Shown: positions 25,679-32,149 of the stretch, in pieces
Position numbering within the stretch: the first letter of the stretch is position 1
Layout of the letters: each line of letters opens with the position of its first letter
From: Dinghuibacter silviterrae
Lineage (GTDB): Bacteria; Bacteroidota; Bacteroidia; Chitinophagales; Chitinophagaceae
Assembly: GCF_004366355.1 (NCBI RefSeq)
Contig: NZ_SODV01000001.1
Location: 1,054,001-1,118,000, forward strand
Direction of reading: 5' to 3'
Length of the DNA stretch: 64,000 nt
The notes under the pieces: model-generated
What the model saw: the letters and a program-made list of their open reading frames with translations, nothing else
What the model was told of the DNA's origin: nothing
Database searches by the model: none
Position numbers and translations under genes: made by a program

Positions 25679-26602
25679 ATGTCGATCATCGCTGTAGGCA
25701 GCATGGCATTTGACGCCATAGAAACACCTTTTGGAAAAGTAGACCGGATCATAGGGGGTGCGGCTACATACTTTGCCTACGCGGCGAGCAATTTCGTGAC
25801 CCCCATCCGGGCGGTATCCGTCGTGGGGAACGACTTCCCCGAAGCCGAAATGGCGGAGCTCAAACGCCGGGGGGTGGCGGTAGACGGAATTGAGGTCGTG
25901 AAAGACCAAAAGTCGTTTTTCTGGAGCGGCCGCTACCACCTGGACATGAATACCCGGGACACGCTGGTCACCGACCTGAACGTCATGGGGAACTTCAACC
26001 CCGTCATCCCCGACAGCTACCAGGGGTCGGAATTCCTGATGCTCGGGAATACGTTGCCCAGCCTGCAATCCAGCGTCATCCGCCAGTTGAAGAAGCGGCC
26101 CAAGCTGATCGTGTTGGATACCATGAATTTTTGGATAGAAACGGCGCTGCCTGACCTGAAGGAAACACTGTCCATGGTGGATGTCTTGATGGTCAACGAC
26201 AGCGAAGCCCGCCAGCTGACCGGCGAATATTCGATCGTCAAGGCGGCCAAAAAGATCCTCCAGATGGGGCCTTCCTACCTGATCGTCAAAAAAGGCGAAC
26301 ATGGCGCCCTTTTGTTTCACGACAACCACGTGTTCTTCGCGCCCGCCCTGCCGCTGGAAGACGTCTTCGACCCCACCGGGGCGGGAGATACTTTTGCCGG
26401 GGGGTTTTTGGGTCACCTCGCCAGGACCCGCGATGTCTCGTTTGAAAACATGAAAACGGCCATCATCATGGGTTCCGCCATGGCCAGCTTTTGCGTCGAG
26501 AAGTTCGGCCCCGAGCGGCTGAAAGAGGTGACGCTGCAAGACATTGAAACGCGCGTGCAGCAGTTCGTGGAATTGGTACAGTTCGACATTGATTTGGTGT
26601 AA
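25679..26602 (+). CDS. PfkB-family sugar/nucleoside kinase
   Basis: 307 residues from MSIIAVGSMAFDAIETPFGK; the upstream TTG (25652) is in frame but less likely. PfkB signature 1 is seen in IIGGAATYFAYAASNFVTPI and signature 2 in DPTGAGDTFAGGFLGHLA, with the catalytic Asp in GAGD. VNDSEARQLTG is also typical. The substrate (ribose, adenosine or another sugar) cannot be told from sequence alone. It is a single gene divergent from the TetR gene. Confidence 0.9.
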   Translation: MSIIAVGSMAFDAIETPFGKVDRIIGGAATYFAYAASNFVTPIRAVSVVGNDFPEAEMAELKRRGVAVDGIEVVKDQKSFFWSGRYHLDMNTRDTLVTDLNVMGNFNPVIPDSYQGSEFLMLGNTLPSLQSSVIRQLKKRPKLIVLDTMNFWIETALPDLKETLSMVDVLMVNDSEARQLTGEYSIVKAAKKILQMGPSYLIVKKGEHGALLFHDNHVFFAPALPLEDVFDPTGAGDTFAGGFLGHLARTRDVSFENMKTAIIMGSAMASFCVEKFGPERLKEVTLQDIETRVQQFVELVQFDIDLV

Positions 26603-26632
26603 TCCGCAAGTTGCCCTATTTTTACCCCGCGA

Positions 26633-26698
26633 ATGAAACAAATAATGAAACATATTAAGTGCAGCAAGAAGCGTCCCTCTCCAGGGGAAGGTGTGTAG
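26633..26698 (+). CDS. Short leader-type ORF ahead of asd (uncertain)
   Basis: An ATG-started frame of 21 codons (MKQIMKHIKCSKKRPSPGEG V) lies in the gap between the kinase and asd, inside a region that can fold into hairpins and just before a terminator. It could be a leader peptide for attenuation of asd, since it contains several Lys codons and Lys is an end product of the pathway, but five Lys in 21 codons may be chance. No Shine-Dalgarno-like sequence is obvious. Confidence 0.25.
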   Translation: MKQIMKHIKCSKKRPSPGEGV

Positions 26699-26720
26699 CA
26701 CTTTGGTATGAGTCACCAAA
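26657..26720 (+). promoter_or_regulatory. Structured RNA candidate upstream of the asd terminator
   Basis: AAGTGC (26657-26662) can pair with GCACTT (26698-26703), enclosing a smaller hairpin CCCT (26675-26678) with AGGG (26683-26686). A further hairpin TTTGGT (26702-26707) with ACCAAA (26715-26720) shares bases with the first stem, so the two compete. GGGGAAGG (26684-26691) could also pair with part of the CCTCCCC run of the terminator. Competing helices followed by a terminator before asd suggest transcription control. I recognise no known riboswitch class. Confidence 0.35.
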
Positions 26721-26731
26721 AATAAGTACAG

Positions 26732-26761
26732 GCCCTCCCCGAAAAGGAGGGCTTTTTTTTT
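26732..26761 (+). terminator. Rho-independent terminator between the kinase and asd
   Basis: GCCCTCC (26732-26738) pairs perfectly with GGAGGGC (26746-26752) around CCGAAAA and is followed by a run of nine or more T. It lies 130 nt after the kinase stop and 19 nt before the asd start, so it either ends the kinase transcript or acts as an attenuator for asd. Confidence 0.85.
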
Positions 26762-26779
26762 AGACATCAAAAAAACAAA

Positions 26780-27769
26780 ATGAAAGTCGCCGTTGTGGGT
26801 GCTACCGGACTAGTAGGCACCAAAATGTTACAGGTATTGGAAGAACGCAACTTCCCCGTTGATGAGCTGATTCCCGTGGCCTCCGCCAAGAGCGTGGGGA
26901 AAGAAGTCAAGTTCAAGGGGAAGGCCTACAAGATCGTTTCCGCTGACGACGCCATCGCGGCAAAGCCCAATGTGGCCATCTTTTCCGCAGGAGGAAGCAC
27001 GTCCCTGGAGTGGGCACCCAAATTCGCGGCGGCCGGGATCACCGTCATCGACAATTCTTCCGCCTGGCGTATGGACCCTACCAAAAAGCTGGTTGTCCCC
27101 GAAATCAACGCGGACGCCCTGACGCCGGAAGACAAGATCATCGCCAACCCCAACTGCTCCACGATCCAGATGGTGGTCGCCCTGGCGCCGTTGCACAAGG
27201 CCTACCAGATCAAGCGGATCGTAGTGTCCACCTATCAAAGCGTGACCGGGACCGGTGTCAAAGCGGTGACGCAACTTTTTAACGAGCGCGCGGGCGAGGA
27301 AGGAGAAAAGGCGTATGCATACCCCATCGACCTGAACGTCATTCCCCAGATCGACGTCTTCCTGGACAACGGGTATACGAAAGAAGAAATGAAGATGGTC
27401 AACGAAACGCGCAAAATCATGCGGGACGACTCGATCCGCATCACCTCGACGACGGTGCGCATCCCGGTGGTCGGCGGGCATAGCGAAAGCGTGAACGTGG
27501 AATTTGCAAAGGACTATGCACTCCCTGATGTGCGCAGCCTGCTCGAAACCGCTCCCGGTGTAGTGGTGGTGGACGAGCCGTCCAAGGCCCAATATCCCAT
27601 GCCGCTGAACGCCCACGAACGCGACGAAGTGTTTGTCGGACGGTTGCGCCGGGACGACTCCCAGCCCAATACGCTCAACCTCTGGATCGTCTCCGACAAC
27701 CTCCGCAAGGGGGCGGCCACGAACGCGGTCCAGATCGCCGAGTACCTCGCAGGGAAAGGATGGCTCTAG
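26780..27769 (+). CDS. asd: Aspartate-semialdehyde dehydrogenase
   Basis: 329 residues. The NADP-binding loop is VVGATGLVGTKML; the catalytic Cys is C126 in IIANPNCSTIQ; the substrate-side motif VPVVGGHSESVNVEF appears as IPVVGGHSESVNVEF. The enzyme reduces aspartyl phosphate to the semialdehyde, the branch point to lysine/diaminopimelate, threonine and methionine. Full length for the bacterial family. It is preceded by a terminator-like element and possible leader structure, and ends with a 4-nt tail overlap with the DUF2461 gene on the other strand. Confidence 0.96.
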   Translation: MKVAVVGATGLVGTKMLQVLEERNFPVDELIPVASAKSVGKEVKFKGKAYKIVSADDAIAAKPNVAIFSAGGSTSLEWAPKFAAAGITVIDNSSAWRMDPTKKLVVPEINADALTPEDKIIANPNCSTIQMVVALAPLHKAYQIKRIVVSTYQSVTGTGVKAVTQLFNERAGEEGEKAYAYPIDLNVIPQIDVFLDNGYTKEEMKMVNETRKIMRDDSIRITSTTVRIPVVGGHSESVNVEFAKDYALPDVRSLLETAPGVVVVDEPSKAQYPMPLNAHERDEVFVGRLRRDDSQPNTLNLWIVSDNLRKGAATNAVQIAEYLAGKGWL

Positions 27770-28443
27770 GCGTCCTCGTGCTCGATCGCGCGATTTAAAA
27801 AGTTCAACAACGGCTGCAACGCCTCAAAGGCCTTCAGGACATTTTTCAAGAGCGCCTTGTCCGTCAACTCCGCGTCGGAAATCGAACGAATGGCTAAATA
27901 GCTTTTCAGCTTCAGGTATTCCGCCGCGGGGTTGTCTTTTTCATACCCCTTGGGCATGGTGGACAGGCTGTATTCGCCCTTGAGGATTTCCCCGTATTGC
28001 GTGACGAAGGCTTTTGCCTTGACTATTTTTTGAAACTCGTCCCAGCAGTAGTCGATCTCCTGGCGGATCTTTTTTACCTCTTTGGCTTCGGGCATCCAGA
28101 GACCGCCGCCCATAAAGCTTTCACCCCCGGGCTGGATGTGGATGTAATAACCGGCGTAAATGGATTTCTTGCCGCCCCGGTCGAGGGAGGCACCCATGTT
28201 TGTTTTGTACGGAGCCTTGTTTTTGGAGAACCGGACGTCCCGGTTGATGCGGAAAAGACAGTCTTTCGCCTTCAGCGTGCGGAGGTCTTCGTCCTTTTTG
28301 GCATGGGCGTCGAGTACTTTTTGAATAAAATCAGAGAAGTCGCCTTTGGCGGCGTCATAGGCGTCGCGATGGGCGTCGAACCAGGGTTTGTTGTTGTTCT
28401 TAGCCAGTTGCTTCAGGAACTGAAGCGTCGAAGGTTGTAGCAT
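27766..28443 (-). CDS. DUF2461-family protein
   Basis: 225 residues matching the DUF2461/TIGR02453 family: FLKQLAKNNNKPWFDAHRDA, then RINRDVRFSKNKAPYKTNMG, YYIHIQPGGESFMGGGLWMP. Members are common in Bacteroidota and fungi; no function is established. The conserved Arg/Asn/Lys and His residues suggest a ligand pocket, but I cannot name one. It converges with asd and is followed by no partner in an operon. Confidence 0.9.
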   Translation of the reverse strand: MLQPSTLQFLKQLAKNNNKPWFDAHRDAYDAAKGDFSDFIQKVLDAHAKKDEDLRTLKAKDCLFRINRDVRFSKNKAPYKTNMGASLDRGGKKSIYAGYYIHIQPGGESFMGGGLWMPEAKEVKKIRQEIDYCWDEFQKIVKAKAFVTQYGEILKGEYSLSTMPKGYEKDNPAAEYLKLKSYLAIRSISDAELTDKALLKNVLKAFEALQPLLNFLNRAIEHEDA

Positions 28444-28487
28444 AGGGGCAAAAATAGGAGTTTCCGCGGACCCGCCGCGGGTGCGCC

Positions 28488-29060
28488 CTATTGCACCCCG
28501 CTCCAGTTCTCCCCGCTGCGAATACGGTACAACGTCATTTCGCTAACGCCGTATTTATCGGCCAGTTGGCGATAGGTATACTTCCGCTTTGGATCGGACA
28601 GTGTCGCTTTGATGCGTTTGACCTGGGATACCGTTAGCTTCAACCCCTTGGAGTGGGCCGCCTTTTCGCGCTGACGCTGTTTGTAGGCAATCTTGTCCGG
28701 GCTGAGCTGCTGGTGGGCGCTCATTTCCTCCAGGGTGGCCCAACGGAGGTTGCGGGCGCTGTTGTCCAGCTTATTGTGGTTGATGTGGATGACAAAACGA
28801 TGCCGGGACGAGGGTTTGGGGTGGAACAGGCGGGCGACTTCCCGGTGGATATAGATCGTCCCCTTGTTGCCCGGGCGGTGAAGGTTGAGGGTGCGGTACC
28901 CCGTGGTGATGGACCCGTTGAGGAGCTGTCCGTCCTCCATAAGGGATTCCGTATAGCTGCATGCGCGGCCTTGATTCGAGATGGCGTACTGTTTGCGCAT
29001 ATCCTTCCAACCGGAAAATTGAAGCGGCTTCCAAACTTCGCCTGGGATCTTTTTGATCAT
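28488..29060 (-). CDS. NUMOD4/HNH-type endonuclease-like protein with C-terminal helix-turn-helix
   Basis: 190 residues. The NUMOD4-like N-terminus (EVWKPLQFSGWKDMRKQYAI then SNQGRACSYTE) is followed by a His-Asn-His-type core (IYIHREVARLFHPKP, then VIHINHNKLDNSARNLRWAT). The C-terminus has a helix-turn-helix (YTYRQLADKYGVSEMTLYRI). This layout is that of phage and intron-linked homing endonucleases, but no intron or split gene is seen nearby. It stands alone between DUF2461 and ligA. It may be a free-standing mobile nuclease or a domesticated DNA-binding protein. Confidence 0.8.
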   Translation of the reverse strand: MIKKIPGEVWKPLQFSGWKDMRKQYAISNQGRACSYTESLMEDGQLLNGSITTGYRTLNLHRPGNKGTIYIHREVARLFHPKPSSRHRFVIHINHNKLDNSARNLRWATLEEMSAHQQLSPDKIAYKQRQREKAAHSKGLKLTVSQVKRIKATLSDPKRKYTYRQLADKYGVSEMTLYRIRSGENWSGVQ

Positions 29061-29145
29061 AAAGAGGATTTCCTTTTAAAGATACGAATCCCTTTTTGTA
29101 CATGCAAGAAGGTGAAATCACGGGGGTGGACCCGGGAAGGATACC

Positions 29146-31230
29146 TCACGCCCGTCCAACCAGCGCCAGGAACGCCTCCTCCGTTAGAATACGGATACTG
29201 CTTATTTTTTTGGCCTTTTCCAGTTTGGAGCCGGCGTCCTCCCCGACGACGAGGTAATTCAGCTTGCTGCTGACCCCGCCCAGGATCTTCCCGCCGTTTT
29301 GTTCCACGAGACCCTCGGCTTCACTGCGGGTCATTTGTTGCAAGGTGCCCGTGAACAAGAAAGTCTGGTCCTGGAGGGCGCCCCCGGTCGCCGGGGTAGA
29401 ATGGGTGTTGCGCAAGTTGAGACCCAGGGATTCGAGCACGGACAGCATGTGGAGGTTGTCCTTGTTGTGGAAAAACTGGTAGATGCTGCCCGCCACTTTT
29501 GGACCTACGTCCTCCAGCTCCAGGAGCTGTTCCTCGGTGAACCCGGCGAAGTCGAGGAGGTGGTCCACCGCCTGGGCGAGGGTTTTGGCGGTGGTTTCGC
29601 CTACGTAGCGGATCCCCAGCGCAAAAATAAGCCTGTATAACGGCTGGGTCCGGCTGGCGTCTATTGCGGTCTGGAGGTTGGTCATTGATTTTTTGCCAAA
29701 CCCTTCGAGTTCCGCGATTTTGTCAAAGGGGAGGGTATAGATGCCGGGGACGTCTTTGAGCCAGCCGAGCTCATAAAAGCGGCGCACGTTGGCTTCGCCC
29801 AGGCTCCGGATGTCCATGGCGTCCTTTGATACAAAATGGATGATGCGTTCCACCACCTGGGCGGGGCAGTTGATGTTGACACAGCGCCAGACGGCTTCGC
29901 CCTCCGGTTTGACGAGCGGGTCGCCGCAGACGGGGCAGTGCTTGGGAAAATGAATGACTTTCTCGGACCCGTCGCGCAATTCCGGCTGGGACTTGACGAT
30001 ATAGGGGATGACGTCCCCGGCCCTTTCCACCAGGACGGTGTCGCCTAACCGGAGGTCTTTTTCCCGTACATTTTCCTCGTTGAACAGGGAAACTGAAGTG
30101 ACGGTCACCCCGCCGATACCGACCGGGTCGATCTTTCCGACCGGTGTCACGGCCCCGGTCCTGCCTACCTGGAATTCTACCTTCCGGAGCTTGCTGGTGC
30201 CCTGGCGGGCCTTGAATTTATAGGCGATGGCCCAGCGGGGGTGGTGGGTGGTCATGCCGAGCCGGTCTTGTACCGCGAGGTCGTCCACCTTGATGACCAT
30301 CCCGTCGATCTCGTAGGGGAGGTTGTCCCGTCCTTGTTCGAATTCCAGACAATAGTCGATGACGGCCTGTATGCCTTTGAAGACCCGTTTTTCTTTTTGG
30401 GGGCTGCGGAAGCCCAGGTCCCACAACATTTCGAGCATACCCGAGTGGGTGTGGGGCGTCTCAGAAGCGCCGGTCGGCGTCCAGTAGCTCACATGGTAGA
30501 GAAAGGCCTCCAGGTTGCGCCGCCCCACCTCTTTGGGGTCCTTCATGCGGAGCGACCCCGCCGCCGCGTTCCGCGGATTGGCCAGGGGCGCCAGGTTTTG
30601 CTCCGCCAGCTGGTCGTTGAACTTTTTGAAATTGGCTTTATTGATGAGCACTTCTCCCCGGATCTCGACCTGTTGGATACCGTATTTGGAAAAGGCCGCG
30701 GAGAGCGGCACGGAGCGGATCTGGCGGATATTGACGGTAATGTCGTCCCCGCTGACGCCGTCTCCGCGGGTGGCGCCCCTGGTGAGGAGGTCTTGTTCGT
30801 AGATGAGGGAGATGCTGGCGCCGTCGAACTTCGGCTCGACGCAATAGGTCATCTCCTCGTGGCCGCTCAGCTCCCTGGCTTTGCGGTCCCAGTCGAGGAG
30901 GTCGTCGGCGTTGTAGGAGTTTTCAAGGGACAACATCGGTACGAGGTGGGCCACCGTCGGAAAGTCTTTGGAAAGGTCTTTAGCTACCCGTTGTGTGGGC
31001 GAGTCGGGGGTGATCAGCGTGGGATCGGCGGCTTCCAGGTGCTCCAGCACCTTGTAGAGTTTATCGTATTCCTGATCAGCCAGGAGCGGGTCGTTGAGGA
31101 TGTAATAACGGTTCTCATGGAAGCGCAGCACTTGGCGAAGGTCGTCCAGTCGGCTTACAGAAATTTTTCTGTCGGCCGCCAGCTGCAGGAGTTCGTTGGT
31201 TAACTCGGTATAATACTTAGTGTTATCCAT
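29146..31230 (-). CDS. ligA: NAD-dependent DNA ligase LigA
   Basis: 694 residues from MDNTKYYTELTNELLQLAAD; the frame is open to 31308 but the family starts here. Domain order is complete: Ia NAD-binding, adenylation domain with the lysine nucleophile K134 in CVEPKFDGAS, OB fold, a four-Cys zinc finger (CPVCGDPLV and CVNINCPAQ), helix-hairpin-helix repeats (ALGIRYVGETTAKTLAQAVD, LLELEDVGPKVAGSIYQFF) and a C-terminal BRCT domain. It seals nicks in replication and repair and is essential in most bacteria. Confidence 0.97.
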   Translation of the reverse strand: MDNTKYYTELTNELLQLAADRKISVSRLDDLRQVLRFHENRYYILNDPLLADQEYDKLYKVLEHLEAADPTLITPDSPTQRVAKDLSKDFPTVAHLVPMLSLENSYNADDLLDWDRKARELSGHEEMTYCVEPKFDGASISLIYEQDLLTRGATRGDGVSGDDITVNIRQIRSVPLSAAFSKYGIQQVEIRGEVLINKANFKKFNDQLAEQNLAPLANPRNAAAGSLRMKDPKEVGRRNLEAFLYHVSYWTPTGASETPHTHSGMLEMLWDLGFRSPQKEKRVFKGIQAVIDYCLEFEQGRDNLPYEIDGMVIKVDDLAVQDRLGMTTHHPRWAIAYKFKARQGTSKLRKVEFQVGRTGAVTPVGKIDPVGIGGVTVTSVSLFNEENVREKDLRLGDTVLVERAGDVIPYIVKSQPELRDGSEKVIHFPKHCPVCGDPLVKPEGEAVWRCVNINCPAQVVERIIHFVSKDAMDIRSLGEANVRRFYELGWLKDVPGIYTLPFDKIAELEGFGKKSMTNLQTAIDASRTQPLYRLIFALGIRYVGETTAKTLAQAVDHLLDFAGFTEEQLLELEDVGPKVAGSIYQFFHNKDNLHMLSVLESLGLNLRNTHSTPATGGALQDQTFLFTGTLQQMTRSEAEGLVEQNGGKILGGVSSKLNYLVVGEDAGSKLEKAKKISSIRILTEEAFLALVGRA

Positions 31231-31290
31231 CAGTGTGTGGGGTATTCTTGACCCGTAAAAATAGCCCCCCTTTTGGGCAGAAAATATTAA

Positions 31291-31307
31291 TGTGTAATAT
31301 TTACACA
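31291..31307. promoter_or_regulatory. 17-bp operator-like palindrome upstream of the Nudix-type regulator
   Basis: TGTGTAA (31291-31297) and TTACACA (31301-31307) are perfect inverted repeats around TAT. It lies between divergent ligA and the regulator gene, upstream of a good -7 element (31318-31325), where a bound repressor would cover the -33 region. Nearly the same 17-mer occurs upstream of the amylase gene (32105-32121). Confidence 0.75.
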
Positions 31308-31317
31308 AATCTTTTTA

Positions 31318-31325
31318 TAGATTTG
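31318..31325 (+). promoter_or_regulatory. -7 promoter element for the Nudix-type regulator
   Basis: TAGATTTG matches TAnnTTTG and is 18 nt upstream of the ATG at 31343. The palindrome at 31291-31307 lies directly upstream of it. Confidence 0.5.
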
Positions 31326-31342
31326 TCCCCGAACGTTTGCTT

Positions 31343-32080
31343 ATGAACAGGAGCTTGCCACTAACCGCGGGGAAGGGAGCCTTGATCCAGGATGCTGTAC
31401 AAATGGTCGCTTCCTATCCCAAAACCGCCCTCACCGTTGACTGCGTCATCTTCGGGTTTGAGGAGAATGAATTAAAAGTATTGCTGATCCGGAGCGACCT
31501 CCAGGCCTACAAGGGGCTTTGGACCCTGCTGGGGGACGTCGTCCGTGAAAGCGAAGACCTGGGGGACGCCGCTTACCGGGTCCTGAGGGAGCGGACGGGT
31601 CTGAACGATATTTTTCTGGAACAGGTCCAGACCTTTAGTTCCCCGGGCCGGCATCCGGGGGGAAGGGTGACCACGGTCGCCTTTTATTCCCTGATCAACA
31701 TCCGCCACCACCGGCTAAAAACCCTGGACAACGAGGTCCACTGGCACAACCTCCAGTCGATAGAGGCCATGGGTTTTGACCACAAGGACATTTTAGACGT
31801 CTGTCACCAGCGCCTCCAGCGCCGGGTACAGGAACACCCGCTGGGTTTCAACCTGTTGCCCGACAAGTTTTCGCTCCGGGAGCTCCAGAACCTGTACGAA
31901 GCCATCCTGGACATAAAACTGGACCGGAGGAATTTCCGGAAGAAATTTTTTTCCATGGACTTCCTGATCGATACCGAGGAATACGAGGTGGATGTACCCC
32001 ACCGGCCGGGTAAACTTTACAAGTTCAATTTCCAGAAATACCAGCGTCACCAACGGAAGTGGTTTGGAATCGATTTCTAG
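31343..32080 (+). CDS. Nudix-domain transcriptional regulator (NrtR/AraR type), catalytically dead
   Basis: 245 residues from MNRSLPLTAGKGALIQDAVQ. The Nudix fold is seen in TVDCVIFGFEENELKVLLIR and the degenerate Nudix box G64-L87 (GDVVRESEDLGDAA then YRVLRERTGL). The box glutamates of the RExxEE core are changed to V80 and R84, so hydrolysis is unlikely and the domain probably binds a ligand. The C-terminal winged helix (FSLRELQNLYEAILDIKLDR, NFRKKFFSMDFLI) binds DNA. Homologues in Bacteroides control sugar use. Palindromes before this gene and before the amylase gene suggest control of both. Confidence 0.88.
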   Translation: MNRSLPLTAGKGALIQDAVQMVASYPKTALTVDCVIFGFEENELKVLLIRSDLQAYKGLWTLLGDVVRESEDLGDAAYRVLRERTGLNDIFLEQVQTFSSPGRHPGGRVTTVAFYSLINIRHHRLKTLDNEVHWHNLQSIEAMGFDHKDILDVCHQRLQRRVQEHPLGFNLLPDKFSLRELQNLYEAILDIKLDRRNFRKKFFSMDFLIDTEEYEVDVPHRPGKLYKFNFQKYQRHQRKWFGIDF

Positions 32081-32104
32081 TGGGCGCGAAAATTATTTTT
32101 ATAT

Positions 32105-32121
32105 TGTGTAAAAAATACACA
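32105..32121. promoter_or_regulatory. 17-bp operator-like palindrome upstream of the GH13 gene
   Basis: TGTGTA (32105-32110) and TACACA (32116-32121) around AAAAA. The 17-mer differs from the site at 31291-31307 only in the central bases, with one broken pair at the inner arm. It ends 28 nt before the amylase start codon, where a bound protein would block transcription of the whole starch cluster. Confidence 0.72.
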
Positions 32122-32149
32122 TTTTTGTACCGCGATTGCAGCTTGCTAT

